Shown: positions 10,201-21,050, counted from the first letter of the stretch. The stretch: 64,000 nucleotides of DNA from Cervus elaphus (GCF_910594005.1 NC_057834.1:107597650-107661649); one strand, 5' to 3'. Notes: generated from the sequence alone by a model not told the origin. Numbers and translations: made by a program.

Positions 10201-10900
10201 GCTCAGCCCTGGGATGGAGGAGAGGAACTGCACAGCATCTCTTGGCCTGCTGGGGCAGGTGAGGTATGGGACCTGCTGTCAGTGTTTGCAAGTGTTCTTT
10301 GCCAGCAAATTCCTGATTATAGGTAATTGCATAAAACAGAGGAGATTTTTCCCTTGTAAGTAGATATTATAAATATAGGATATTAAATAACCCTGACTTC
10401 ATCCCCAGCCAATCAGCCCTTGATGGTTTGCATGCTGCATATGTACAGCATGAGTCAAAGGACCCTCAGGCAGTGGGTGGGTTCAAATCAATCAAACAAT
10501 AATAATTTTCATAAGTGAGAACTCCCTGGCTTCCCAGTTGGCTGTTTGGTTATTCGTGAGTCATGAATTTCCTTTTGAGGATAATATTTACCATAGTGCA
10601 TGGTTGGTTATAAGGAATACGTAATATCCACTATCTGATGGGAAACGTGTTATTAAAACATTACCTAATGATAGATTTACCTGATAAATAATCCCTAGGA
10701 TTAAACAAAAAGGTTAGGGAGGAACTAGGGAGAGATCGAAGGGAACAGAAAAGTGAACAGGAATAAGCCATGGTGTGGTGGTGAATAGAAAAGGGTTTTG
10801 TCCGGAGGTGGGTGTTGAAATAATCCTGACTAATAATTGGAAGAGATAGAGAAAAAGACACAAGAAGGATAATGAGAATGAACATCGGAAAAAGTTAATA
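10201..10900. other. Repeat-free block, function unknown
   Basis: No repeat is recognised. The AT-rich stretch 10370-10720 carries several TAAT/ATTA cores, a tgagtca AP-1-like word (10452) and gtgagtcatgaatttcc at 10556-10572. Such content is compatible with a regulatory element but is not proof of one. Confidence 0.3.
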
Positions 10901-10904
10901 AGCG

Positions 10905-11037
10905 CCTTTAATTGTATTGTTAGAATATGCAAGCACTGGGCTAGTTATCTTACATACATCCTCATTGTTACTCTCATGAAAATCCTGGGGTTCACTCTCA
11001 CTACCATCCCCATTTCTCATATTCAGTCCAGGATTGC
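10905..11037 (-). mobile_element. MIR SINE, left part
   Basis: 'gcaagcactgggctagttat' and 'catcctcattgttactctca' followed by ccccatttctcat match the antisense MIR 3' half. The element resumes at 11255 after a second, oppositely oriented MIR. Confidence 0.7.
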
Positions 11038-11040
11038 AAA

Positions 11041-11235
11041 GTGTTAAGAGTGCAGACTCTGGAGAGAGAGTGTCTGAGTTTGCATCTTGGCTTCCTGTTT
11101 ACCAGCTATGAAACCTTTCTCTCTGCCTCAGCCTTCTCATCTGTGGGATGGAAATAATGGTAATTTTGCCCACCTTCTACGGTTGTTTAGAGAACTAAGT
11201 AAGTTAGTACACAAAGCACTTGTAAACTCAAATTC
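11041..11235 (+). mobile_element. MIR SINE inserted in MIR
   Basis: Plus-strand MIR from 'gttaagagtgcagactctgg' through 'cctcagccttctcatctgtg' to the a-rich 3' side. It lies between the two halves of a minus-strand MIR, suggesting nested insertion. Confidence 0.75.
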
Positions 11236-11254
11236 AGCTACTGTTTCAAGCGGA

Positions 11255-11372
11255 AGAGTCAGAGGTCAGAAGTTCAATCACTTGCCCAAGTTCACAGAAC
11301 TGCAAAGTGGCAGAGGTGGGATTTGAATCCAGGTCTGTCTGACTCCAGCCCCGGTGTGCTCTTAACCATTCT
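11255..11372 (-). mobile_element. MIR SINE, right part
   Basis: 'aatcacttgcccaagttcac', 'gggatttgaatccaggtctg' and 'gtgctcttaaccattc' are the antisense MIR tRNA-like half, completing the element begun at 10905. Confidence 0.85.
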
Positions 11373-12435
11373 TTGCTTGATGGGAGCAATAATGGTGGGG
11401 ACTGATGAGACATAACAGTCTATTTTCCTAAGACACATGGTGCCAACACTCACCATTTGAGTCAAGCTATCCTACATTTATGGACTATTGTATAAACACA
11501 GAGTACAGTCTAGAAGCCACCCTAGAGATCATCTCTTTCGAAGATTATAAGCTATCAAATCAGGGTCTCTTTTATTTTCCAGAGATGTGTTTTGTTTGGG
11601 CTGCATAGTGTTGTTTGGTGCAGAGCTATGACGATTTCTGAATGAGTTGCCAAAATGAAAATTGTTACACTTCACAAGAAAACCCAGATTTATGTCTTCT
11701 CTAGAAAAGCTGGAGGATCTGGACCCACATGGCTCTGAAATCGTCAGTTGCACTCAGCTTCCTGGGACTATATTTACACTACATCCTCTCCTGCATCTGG
11801 CCCACTTCACACATTTCTGTCCCCATGACAGCCCATCAAATACAGGACACCAGGACCCAAGCCTTCTGAACTTCCTTCCCTTAGACTTCATATCTTAACT
11901 CAAAGACTTTGTCAGTGAATTCAGTGAGGGGGGAGTCCTTGTCCACCCTCCACCTGCCCCCTGCCCCCTGTCTTCTGAAACCTTGCATGTATTCAAATCC
12001 CTCTCATAGAACAGGTCTCTAAATAAACTGAGCTCCTTGAGAGGGGTCAACCCAGAAGAGAGTGCCAAGGGAGAGTTGACTTATACATATTGAGATCTTC
12101 TGAGATCTCCCATCAGAGCTTCTCCTGTTGGACCAGCCACACCAGGTCAGTGGGAACTTCCATGTTGCTCTCCTATGCTTCATGGTGACAAGGAAGCCCA
12201 GGCTGTCCAGAATTTTGGTCTGTCTCAGGGCCCAAAGTGGACACTTGAGAAGCCTCTTGCCTGAGGTTAGCTGGTTCTCTAGACACAAGGTCAAGTTGTC
12301 TCTCTGCTTCTAGAAGATGCAGGGTTTGTCCTCCACCACAGTCAAGCCCATCTTGTTCAGGTGTTGCCAAGATCACAGTGACACTCAGCTTCCATGCTGA
12401 GTTCTCAGGGGCAGGTGATGCTAACCTTGCTTCTA
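11373..12435. other. Unassigned sequence
   Basis: About 1 kb without a recognised repeat or gene. Two overlapping minus-strand open frames (12019-12376) and one plus-strand frame (11662-11898) lack known domains, codon bias evidence or splice context. Confidence 0.45.
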
Positions 12436-12439
12436 GAAC

Positions 12440-12600
12440 CAGTTTGTGTTATTTAATCTGTATAACTACTCTGTGAGGCAGGAGTTAGGACCCACATTTT
12501 TTTTTTTTATAGAAAGGGAAGCTGAGGCTGAACAAGGTTACTTTCTTGTCCAATGACAGATCTAATTTCAAAGCTCCATACTCTATCCAGCAGGTTTAAG
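12440..12600 (-). mobile_element. MIR SINE fragment
   Basis: 'taactactctgtgaggcagg' and 'agaaagggaagctgaggctg' are antisense MIR. A T run at 12499-12511 has expanded at the place where MIR has cccattttacag. Confidence 0.75.
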
Positions 12601-12624
12601 AACTCAGATCTGTAAAGTGGGGGA

Positions 12625-12760
12625 AGGAGAGTGATGGATGTTGTTTGAGTTTGGAGGTGGATCAGAAAAGGGAAAGATGACTCAGAGAATCAGGAAGGCT
12701 CCTGGAGAAGTTAACTAGAGTGGAGCCTTGAGAAATGGGAGGGTCTTTATGGGGGAAGGA
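12625..12760 (-). mobile_element. L2 LINE fragment (low confidence)
   Basis: 'aatcaggaaggctcctggag' followed by 'tggagccttgagaaatggga' fits the antisense of the L2 segment around 'ggaagccttccctga'. Confidence 0.4.
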
Positions 12761-13079
12761 AGATTACAGATGGAGGCCACAGCAATACAAAATCTCAGAG
12801 GCAGAGAATCTCAGGATGTGTCATTTAACTCACCTGGCCTAGAACATCTTAGGAATGAAGAGACAGAAAAGGCCAGATTATGGCAGAGAGAGATGCCTGC
12901 TCTCCTCCCCTTCCTCTTTCACCTTTTCCTTCTGTTGTCGAGTCCTCTTGCCATAGACAGGCTGTGGTTGAAGGAGGTAGCCTGTGTAGCAGAAAATGCA
13001 TGAGCATTTGAGACTGATCACAGCTGGAGCAAGAAGAGTTACAGATTATTGATGGACAAGGGGGCATTTGACCAGGGAC

Positions 13080-13215
13080 AGGAAGGACAGATGAGGTGTC
13101 AGCCCTCAGAGATGAGAGCAAAGGGTATTCCGGGTGGAGAAGCCAGTGCAAGCAAAGAGACAGAAGCAGGAATTTAGCAGAGACATTTAGGGGACAGTGA
13201 CGAATTTCTTCTTCC
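13080..13215 (-). mobile_element. L2-like fragment (low confidence)
   Basis: 'gggtattccgggtggagaag' and 'ccagtgcaagcaaagagac' resemble ancient repeats that flank antisense L2 3' ends. An antisense 157-codon frame (12849-13322) is S/P/L-rich and not a recognisable protein. Confidence 0.3.
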
Positions 13216-13599
13216 TGAAATGGAAGGTGAGGAGGGGCATGGGGTGTGGAGTGGGTATTAGGCAGGGATGGTAGACTTTTGGTACATGTCAAGCTAAGGC
13301 GCTCATATGTAGTCTGAAACACAAAAGGAGGCCTGCAAGGATTGGAGGCTGGGGAGTGATGTTGATGTCTCAGATAATAGTCTGCAGGATGGATGGAAGA
13401 GCAGCAAGGAGAGACTGGAGACAGATGCTAAATACAGAGTCGATCCAATGATTCATCTGAGATGCGATGGGCATAGGAACTAGGGTGATGGCCATAGGAA
13501 CATAGAGTTCTTTCTATCTTGGCATCAGGAATAGTGTAGCCTGGTTGTAAACAGGACACATTCCTGCCATTGTCATCATTGTCGTTTTTGTTGTTGTTG

Positions 13600-13765
13600 C
13601 CTTCCTCTTCCCCCTCTCCCCCACTCATCCCCCCCTTTCATTCTTCTTCCTCCTCCTTCTCCTCCACCCCTCCTCCTCCTCTCTCACTCCCACCTCCTTT
13701 CTCCTTCTTATTCTTTCCCTTCTTTTTCTTACTCTCTTATTTGTCTTCTTTTCTCCTCTTCTATG
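13600..13765 (+). repeat. Polypyrimidine (C/T) tract
   Basis: About 165 bases are nearly all C and T, with imperfect (tcc)n and (ttc)n, preceded by (gtt)n at 13584-13598. Mirror-like purine/pyrimidine tracts of this length can adopt triplex DNA. The plus-strand open frame here is a low-complexity artefact. Confidence 0.9.
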
Positions 13766-14220
13766 ATTATTTGCATCATAGTAACCCTTCCAGATTTACT
13801 TTTACAATCATTTCCTCAAGTGGTTGTTTTAGAATTTTGAACTTTTTCAACTCTGTAAAAATTAGAATTGGATTCTGCTGGGAGTAAGGGAAACCCAGAA
13901 GTAATGGTAAATTTCTTTCTCTCTCCAATTACATAAGCAGCCGCCCCTTGATTGTCAGACCCAGGCTCTTGCTGTCTTACTGCTCTGCCATCCTCAGTTC
14001 ATAGCATCCACCTTGTGATTCATGAAGGCTGCTCAAGTCTGAGTCATTAGATCTGTTTTTCAGGCAGGAGAGTGGCAGAAGAGACACTTCCTGAAATTTG
14101 CATGCTTCAGCTCCATTCACTTTGATTAACCAGATCTTAGCCACATTGCCATGTTTAGGAGCCAGAGACACCAGGAAATGAGGACTTTGTGTGGGGTCAC
14201 CATTTGCTAGAGTCTAGACC
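13766..14220. other. Unassigned sequence, possibly an old repeat
   Basis: The block 13945-14110 (ttactgctctgccatcctca ... ggcaggagagtggcagaag) resembles a dispersed mammalian repeat whose family I cannot name with confidence. Confidence 0.3.
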
Positions 14221-14320
14221 CCAGGAGTTGGTGATGGACAGGGAGGCCTGGCGTGCTGCGATTCATGGGGTTGCAAATAGTCGGACACGACTGAGCGACT
14301 GAACTGACTGACTGAACTGA
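14221..14320 (+). mobile_element. Extremely truncated BovB 3' end
   Basis: Only the last 100 bases of BovB are present, from ccaggagttggtgatggac to a (actga)n tail. The sequence is close to the young BovB type (gcctggcgtgctgcgattc). No clear target duplication was found. Confidence 0.9.
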
Positions 14321-14693
14321 TTACCTGCCAGTGTAGCCACGAGAGAGCTGAGGGCACATTCTGAGGCCCATGCAGAGGAAATTGGCTGCATCTCTGGTAA
14401 TGCCATGCCCCAGCGCACATCCTCACACTGACCTAGGTGGTCTATTCTGGGTCATCAGGGGGACAGTACTGAGTGTGATATCTGCCTTGCAGAGGCTGGT
14501 GTATTCACACACTGTGGAATCTCTGAGCTGTGAGGGATTGACTCTAGTCTTTTCTAATCTGTCCTAAACACACCATCTTCAGCTCCTACTGGCACACCTC
14601 CAGACTCAGGAGCTACATCTGAGGCTGCTGACTCAACGAGGCACAGGGCTCCCTTCTTACATTAATAATATTTGCATCCTGGTAACTTTCACC

Positions 14694-14905
14694 CCGTGGT
14701 GCAGCGGTAAAGAATGCAGAATCTGCCTGCAGTGCAGGAGATGAGGTTTCAGTTCCTGGGTCAGGAAGGTCCCCTAGAGAAGGAAATGACAACCCACTAT
14801 AATATTCATGCCTGGAAAATTCCATGGACAGAGGAGTCTGGGGAGCTACAGTCCATGGAGTTGCAAAGAGTCAGACACAACTTAGTGACTAAACAACAAC
14901 AAATC
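14694..14905 (+). mobile_element. Bov-tA SINE
   Basis: Starts ccgtggtgcagcggtaaaga with an 11-bp duplication in the head (gcagaatctgcctgcagtgc) and ends (aac)n aaat. Perfect target duplication ctttcacc at 14686-14693 and 14906-14913. Confidence 0.93.
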
Positions 14906-15079
14906 CTTTCACCTGAGAGCACTGATTCGGCTAGGAGATAGGTCTTGCTTATTCCTCATGCTACAGAATAGCCCATTTGCTACGTGAAGGCACCTTCATG
15001 TCTGTTTGTCCCCTCTTTTTCCAACCAATCTCCAGTTTTCTAGAGTGCATGTAGCATATGGTGAAGCTGACATGCTTGG

Positions 15080-15275
15080 CTGTCTCTAGGCCTGGCTCTG
15101 ATATTCTGATGCTTATTAGCTATGTGACCTGGAGCAACTGACTTATGCTATTTGAGACTTCATTTTTCTATTTGTAATATAAGGGTCATGAGGTTATTGT
15201 GAGGTTTAAATGAGCTAATGAATGCAAAACAGAGAGCCTGACACCAAATATAGCAGTCAGTATCTTTGCAAACAT
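15080..15275 (+). mobile_element. MIR SINE
   Basis: 'attagctatgtgacctggag', 'gacttcatttttctatttg' and 'gaggttattgtgaggtttaa' follow the MIR order on the plus strand. Confidence 0.8.
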
Positions 15276-15654
15276 CTTGATAATTAATAATAATAAAGCA
15301 TCTCTGGCTTTTTTCTCTTCTTCGGTGAGTTGTGATGAGATACTAGATAATAAAGAGGAAGAATCTCTTAGCAGATTTGGGGGAAATTTGCATTAAAATA
15401 CCACCCACAGTTGTGACCTGGAGCCATAGCATTTGGTCCCTTGAGCTGTTTCCCTGGATTGCTATTCTGTCCGTAGAAAACTGCTTCCTATGGTCACTGG
15501 TTTGCTCTCTCTATTTGCACAGTGCCTCCTGGGATGCTCCATCTGTTAGGATGGGCTTTGGCATTCCTCGGGTTGATTTGTTGTTGTTGTTGTTAGCAGA
15601 AGCAAATAGAACACAAATACACAAACATATTGGAGAACACAAAGATTATCTACA
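15276..15654. other. Unassigned sequence
   Basis: No recognised element. It contains a (gtt)n microrepeat at 15580-15594. The plus-strand frame 15377-15757 has no domain and runs into a MIR. Confidence 0.45.
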
Positions 15655-15785
15655 CTGTGGGGGAAAAGGAGTTAGGAAGCCTGGCTTTGAATTCCCACCT
15701 CACCGCCAACTAGTTGGAGAACTGGGGATAAGTCACAGTGCCCCTCTGAGCCTCTGATTTTTGAGATCCTCATCAGTAACAGCCG
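15655..15785 (+). mobile_element. MIR SINE fragment
   Basis: 'aagcctggctttgaattccc', 'ggggataagtcacagtgc' and 'ctctgagcctctgatttt' match the plus-strand MIR in order. Confidence 0.65.
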
Positions 15786-15789
15786 CCTG

Positions 15790-16200
15790 GAATGGGAGAA
15801 AGGATGTGCCATGGCCTGGATTCCCCTGGAATCCCTTTCTCCCCACCTAGGGCTGGTCCAGGTGGAAGCAGCATCTGGGTGGAGGCTGGGAGCATGCCCA
15901 GGCAGCCCTGTGTGGTCTGTGAGCCAAGCCGAGCCCGCCTGCTACCAGGGTGTGATTGTTCTTGTGATTTGGCAACACTGGGCAAACGTGTCCCGTCAGG
16001 GCTGAGCTAAAAATAGGTCCTGTGCCGTGGGGCCCAGGAAAATCAGCAGCCGGGCACATACAGGATTAGCCAACCAGCAGAAGTAAACAGCCACCAGCAC
16101 CCCAGGGGCACAGTGGCCAAAGAGAGGAGGTCTGGCTCATTTTCCCACATGCATCCCCTTTCCCCACTCTCCTGAAACCACCCTCCCCTCCCCACCACCA
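15790..16200. other. GC-rich repeat-free block
   Basis: No repeat or exon is recognised. The block is GC-richer than its surroundings and contains a perfect MEF2-type word at 16007-16016. Frames on both strands overlap (15773-16059), so none is favoured as coding. Confidence 0.35.
16007..16016 (+). promoter_or_regulatory. MEF2-type consensus word
   Basis: ctaaaaatag matches the MEF2 consensus (Y-T-A-W4-T-A-R) exactly. It lies in a repeat-free, GC-rich block. A 10-bp match alone is expected by chance in a window this size, so function is only a suggestion. Confidence 0.2.
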
Positions 16201-16274
16201 TTAGAACCAGTGCCTTCCTCTGCCTTTTCTTGGTCTTCTGTACCTCCGGTAAACTGATATTTGCAGAGGCACTG

Positions 16275-16460
16275 AAGGCATTGCGTGGTATAGTGGAAAG
16301 AGCTGGCGTTGAGGCATCAGTGGCTTGGGCTCAAATCCCGACTCTGCAGTTTTCTGGCTGGTGGACCATGAGCACATGACCCTCAGTTGCCACGGTGATG
16401 TAATGGAGCTCATTATACCTATTTCTAGGGATTGTTATGGATATAAAATCAGCAAATGGC
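16275..16460 (+). mobile_element. MIR SINE
   Basis: 'gcgtggtatagtggaaagag', 'gctcaaatcccgactctgca' and 'gggattgttatggatataaa' give the full MIR layout, interrupted downstream by MER5A. Confidence 0.85.
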
Positions 16461-16645
16461 TAGAGCAGTGGTTCGAGAAATGTATCTTGCGTCTGAGTCA
16501 CGTAGGCCAATGGGGAACCTGTTAAAACTGAGATCTCTGGGCTCTGGCCCCCAGTTTCTGATTCCATCGGTCTGGATAGTATTCATTTCCTGCACACTGC
16601 CAAGTGATGCTTATGCCGCTGGTCTGGGGATCACCACTGGGCCAG
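16461..16645 (+). mobile_element. MER5A hAT-Charlie MITE
   Basis: 'agagcagtggttcgagaaa', 'ggggaacctgttaaaactga', 'ccagtttctgattccatcgg' and 'tggtctggggatcaccac' match MER5A from end to end. It is a non-autonomous DNA transposon fossil. Confidence 0.85.
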
Positions 16646-16880
16646 GGGTTACGTGTGTAAGCTCTTGAGACAGACCTCAACGAGTTCAGCTCCTGGCCCT
16701 GCTATGTCTAGGAGAGTGTCCTGAGGCCGTTCCTAAATCTTACCTGGGAAATAGGGGTGATAATCATTTTGACTTTATAGTGTTGATATGAGTATTCAGT
16801 GAATTTTGTGTAAAGCACTTAAAACTGAGTCTGGCAAACAGCAAGTGTGGAGTAAACATTAGCCTTTATTGGTATCATAG
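16646..16880 (+). mobile_element. MIR SINE
   Basis: 'ctcttgagacagacctcaac', 'acctgggaaataggggtgat', 'gttgatatgagtattcagtg' and 'taaagcacttaaaactgagt' are plus-strand MIR parts in order. Confidence 0.8.
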
Positions 16881-17590
16881 AGTCTACTCAGACTAGGAGT
16901 TCAATACACGTTCTTTTTTCTCTCTCCCTGCAGTTTTTGCTGGCTCTGCTCATAGCTGTGATCTGGCCTCGCCTCCCTGGGTGACAGGCAGGGAGGATGT
17001 GGGGCACCAAGGAGCACAGATTGAATGTCACAGCGTAAAGATCACCCAAGAACCTGAAGACCTCAGTCGGGAATGGGCTTACTCAAGGGGGGTACAGTTC
17101 AAAGGGGTAAAGGAAAAGTAGACCCAGGTTTCCTGACTTTTAAGCCAAGACACATTCCAGGACATCCTGACGTGTCCCCAGAGGCAGCTCTGGCTACCCC
17201 CACATGTGTTTAGGAAACACCCAGCTCCCCACCCCCAACCCCTGTGCCATTGCTAGGCATTTGGTTTGTTTCTCTTTTGATCGCCTATGATTGAAGATGA
17301 CATGGCTGTAAACATTTTACATCTGAGTATAAATGATGATTTTCTTCTGGATTTTTTTTCCTTTGGGCTAGTGTCCTTAGAGTGGAATTACTGATTCCAA
17401 AAGTACAGCCAGTGTTATAGCTAGAAGAAAGCTAGACATAGCAACTCTTCCAGAGAAGGAACTTCTCATTTCTCAGAAACTGTAAGATGGCTGAGGATGT
17501 TGGGGTTTTAAGTAAGTTAGGGCATTCTGGACTAAGATGGACTAAGTGGATGCCTAGCAACCACTAGTAATTTCCACAAGAAACGGTGTT
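16881..17590. other. Unassigned sequence
   Basis: No element is recognised. There is no convincing coding frame in this 700-bp stretch. Confidence 0.45.
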
Positions 17591-17591
17591 T

Positions 17592-17757
17592 AAACAGTGC
17601 TTCACAAACATTAATGTGCATAGGACTTCCCTGAGGACCTTGTTCATATGCAGAATCTGATTCAGGAGATCTAGGGTGGGACCCAAGAGTCCACATTTCT
17701 AATAAGCTCCAGGTGACACTGATTCAGCTGATCGATGGACCACACTTTTGAGCAGCA
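17592..17757 (+). mobile_element. MER5A hAT-Charlie MITE
   Basis: 'acagtgcttcacaaacatta', 'gcagaatctgattcaggaga', 'gctccaggtgacactgatt' and 'tggaccacacttttgagcag' match MER5A on the plus strand. Confidence 0.8.
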
Positions 17758-17764
17758 AGAGGTG

Positions 17765-18065
17765 AAGTTCTCCTGCCCTTATTCATGCTCGTCCTCTGCC
17801 TAACTCATCATTCCCACGATTTTCCAGACTCTTTTCCAGAGACGTCCCCTGATTGGCCTCACCAGGCTGGGTAAGGGACCCTCCACCTATATGTGTCACA
17901 GCATTGCTCCTCTGTGCTAAATTGTCTGTCCCTTTCTCTTCCTGAGGGCATGTACCTGATTCACCACTGTAGTCTCAGCATCTAGGACAATGTCTCTCAT
18001 GATATGAGCCTAATTACTTATGATTGGATAAGTGAATGTGTAGATGAATGAATGGATAAATTAAG
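17765..18065 (+). mobile_element. L2 LINE 3' end
   Basis: The L2 3' UTR order is clear: 'tctgtccctttctcttcctg', 'gtagtctcagcatctaggac' and the terminal (gaat)n, agatgaatgaatggataaat. Confidence 0.8.
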
Positions 18066-18660
18066 AAATGACTGTGAGAGGAATGGAGTAGGAAGTAATA
18101 GGTTAGGAGAAGCATGGTGAACAATCAGATTTGGCCCAAAGACCGTTACTGTCGATGTGGGGACTTCTGAGCCATGTTCACTTACTGAAAGCTCAGAGTC
18201 AGTGACCCTCCTCTGATCCTTGCCAACTTTTTCTACACTCCCAACAATGCTGACCCTGAACCAAGAATGAACTCAGATAAATGAGTAAGATCCAGGAAGC
18301 TTAGAGGTCCCGCACAGGGTGGCTCTAATAAATACCAGAAAACAAAAAGCAGGTGTTGGCAATCTTTCTCCTGCCCAAAGAGTTATTTACACAAGTTTCC
18401 AAAGCAATTCCCTTCATTGCTTTTACATGCCTATTACACGGTTCTCTGCAGGGAAAAGTCTGGAGTTGGTTAGCTCCGTGGATTAGAGAGTGTGATTCCT
18501 TCAAAGACAAGGGCAGTGGGAGCTCTTCCCCTCCTCTGCTCCATGGCTACAGGCTGACTGCCTAGTCCTGGCCGGTGGTAGCCATGGTTCTGCTTGGTCC
18601 CAGTGATTAGAGAATGCGAATGGGTCAGTGCAAATCCATCCCTCCTACTCACTCTGAAAG
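18066..18660. other. Unassigned sequence
   Basis: No element or exon recognised. Opposing short frames overlap at 18325-18652, which argues against any of them being real. Confidence 0.45.
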
Positions 18661-18664
18661 GCAG

Positions 18665-18752
18665 CGCTGTGAAGAAGAATGAACTTGAGCTTTGACATCA
18701 GACAGCCCTAGGAAGGAAAAGTGGATACATCACTTACCAACTGTATAATCTT
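18665..18752 (+). mobile_element. MIR fragment
   Basis: 'gagctttgacatcagacagc' and 'acttaccaactgtataatc' fit the MIR tRNA-proximal segment. Confidence 0.5.
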
Positions 18753-18754
18753 TT

Positions 18755-19800
18755 TTTAAAAAAGTTTTTAAAATTTTGAAATAATTTCAAACTTACAGAG
18801 AAGTTGCAAGAGTGGTACAGGGAAGTCTTTGCTCAGATCCAGCAATTTTTACATTGTGCCAGGTTTTCTATCTCGTTCTTTTCCTCTCTTTTAATTTTTT
18901 ATTTTAATCCCTCTCTTGTTGAAGAGGACAAACATTCATCGGCCACAAAAAATTACACTGAGAGACAAAAGTGTTCTGAAACCAAAAAATCAAAGCAAAA
19001 TGTTCAAAAATCACAAAAGTAAATAAAAGTAAAAGAAATATAAGTAAACATTGAAGTGCCACTGCTTGTAAGTTTTTAGCATTTATACTTCTAAAGTTAT
19101 TGCAGCTTAAAACTGCACTAAGATTTTTGGGACACATTATGATATTATATAATAATACGAATTTATTTTTGGAGCCACTTGAGAATAAATTACATGTATC
19201 ATGCTGTGTAGATCACACCTCTTAGGACTTTCATGTGTACTACCGAAGGATACTTTCTTAATATAACCTCAGTACAGTTTCTGGAACTGTAACATTAATA
19301 TATTAATTTTATATACAGTCTGTATTTCAATTTTTTCAATGTCTTTTATAGCTGCTTCTCCTCTCCAGTAACTGAAGTAATTACTGGTATATTTATTTCT
19401 ATTTGTATACAAATTAAAATGTTTCCTTCTTGATTTAATTTTATTTTTTGAACATTGAAAACATTAACATGCTTTCTAAGACAAAACTCTACCAAAAGAT
19501 GTGTTCTTCCTCCTTACTCCTTTTACCTCACTCCCTCAGGTCCTGGTGGATAAACAACTTGATTGCTCTCTGTTTTATTATTCCTTTATTTCTTTTTGCA
19601 AAAGTAAGCAGAAAGATATGTTTCTGTTTCCCCTATTTCTGCATCTTTCTTATGCAAAATATATACTTTTGCACTTTGCTTTTTCCCTGGAAGTCACTCC
19701 ATATCCACCCACAGAGATGCGCCCCACTCTTTTTCACCGTGCATGTTTGTGATAGGCTATCATGGCCATAAATTATATGATGCTTCTCTCAGCAAAAGGT
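18755..19800 (-). mobile_element. Old L1 fragment, interrupted
   Basis: 'aataatttcaaacttacaga', 'gagaagttgcaagagtgg', 'ccagcaatttttacattgtg', 'cttgagaataaattacatg' and 'ggaagtcactccatatccac' follow an ancient L1 3' region read in antisense. A roughly 260-bp foreign segment interrupts it at about 18895-19150. No intact frame. Confidence 0.5.
19045..19140. mobile_element. Mariner-type terminal remnant
   Basis: 'cagcttaaaactgcactaag' followed by atttttgggacaca is like the terminal inverted repeat of a mariner element of the type known in ruminants, next to a TA. The opposite terminus was not found, so it may be a one-ended remnant of the insertion in the L1. Confidence 0.4.
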
Positions 19801-19964
19801 GGAGTATCTTTCCTCTGCCCTTGAATTTGGGATGGCCTTGTCAATTGTTTGAGTGACAGCAGATGGCATAAATGCTAATAAAGCTACTTTTGTGTCTTTC
19901 AGATATGTTTTATAGTTTTCTTGATATAGTTTCTGATCATTTCTTGTCAAAATTTGTTTTTAAG

Positions 19965-20110
19965 ATATCACTTCATCCTTCTGGATCTCAGATTGCTCAT
20001 CCATGAAAAGAAGGATTATTACAGCTTTCTTGAAGAGCTATTGTAAAAAGCAAATGAGGTAAATTGAAAATATGTGCTGTGTAAATCCTAGTTTCCTTAC
20101 TCCTTCCCTT
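19965..20110 (+). mobile_element. MIR fragment
   Basis: 'ttctggatctcagattgctc', 'atccatgaaaagaaggatta' and 'tgctgtgtaaatcctag' match the MIR 3' half. Confidence 0.6.
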
Positions 20111-20189
20111 GAAGCTCAGGCTTTCTCTTGAGGAGCGGGGAGGGGAATAATTGATCACATGTGTCTTTCCAGCAAAGACATTGTCTAGG

Positions 20190-20330
20190 TCGGTCAATAA
20201 ATCAATCAATATTGCAGAGCTCACCATCTACCAGGGGCTTTGACAGTTGCTGGGGATATAACCGTGAGAAAAATCAAACTTGATTCCTGCTCTCAAAGAG
20301 CTTCTGGTTAATGAGCATTTCCCATTAATC
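20190..20330 (-). mobile_element. L2 LINE 3' end
   Basis: 'gttgctggggatataaccgt' and 'ctgctctcaaagagcttctg' are antisense L2 3' UTR. Confidence 0.65.
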
Positions 20331-20884
20331 CTATGAGATTTTCTAAAAATAAAAACGCAAACCCAATTAGCAAGCATGGTCTTGAAATCCAACAGATTCT
20401 AAAATTGCACCACATAGGGAAGTAGAGGCTTTTTAGTTTTAGAATTCAGATCCCAGTTTGAGTCATCCTGCAAACAGATATTACCTAAAATAAAAGAGAG
20501 AGCTAGAAGGAACACGTGGAGGAGGAAGCTGGGGGACAGTGGGTCATGATTGAACCAGGATACCACAATTAATGAGTGGCTGAGCTGAGACTGGAGACTG
20601 AGCTGAGACTTGGTATCCAGGCTCCCAGGCTGGGGTGTTTTCCAGCACACACCCACTGCCATTCTATTTTCCATCTGCATCTCTTGTCACTGCCACGTAG
20701 GTGTCAGTTTTTCAGCGCTCCGCACTGGTCTGGTCGTCTAGGGAACATTGGCCAGGAATGAACAGCACATTTCTAAGAAAGACCTGCTATCACTAGAGTC
20801 ACTGTGTCATGAGGCTGCAACTTACTCCACCAAGAAGGCAATTTAGCAAATCTGTACCGATGCAGAGAGTTGGAAAGTGGGTCA
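20331..20884. other. Unassigned sequence
   Basis: Nothing recognised. A 14-bp word, gagctgagactgg/tgg, is repeated at 20582-20613 (local duplication). Confidence 0.4.
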
Positions 20885-21050
20885 AGTGGGACAAAATCAG
20901 AATCAGCATGGTGTTGTTTGGCATCAAACACCCAGTACTTTACTGTCTGTGCAACCTTTACCAGGCTGTTGAATTTCCCTGAGCTTTGTCTTTTCTCCCG
21001 TTTAGAATGAGCATGTACCTCGTGAGGTCTGTTGAAGAGGCTAATTGTTT
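20885..21050 (+). mobile_element. MIR fragment
   Basis: 'ggcatcaaacacccagtact', 'ctgtctgtgcaacctttacc' and 'cttttctcccgtttagaatg' follow the plus-strand MIR. Confidence 0.6.

Noticed and set aside
12849..13322. 157-codon minus-strand open frame
   Set aside because: Serine/proline/leucine-rich translation over L2-like and purine-rich sequence, no domain, no splice context.
16881..17590. Possible exon
   Set aside because: No open frame with coding character and no consensus splice pair.
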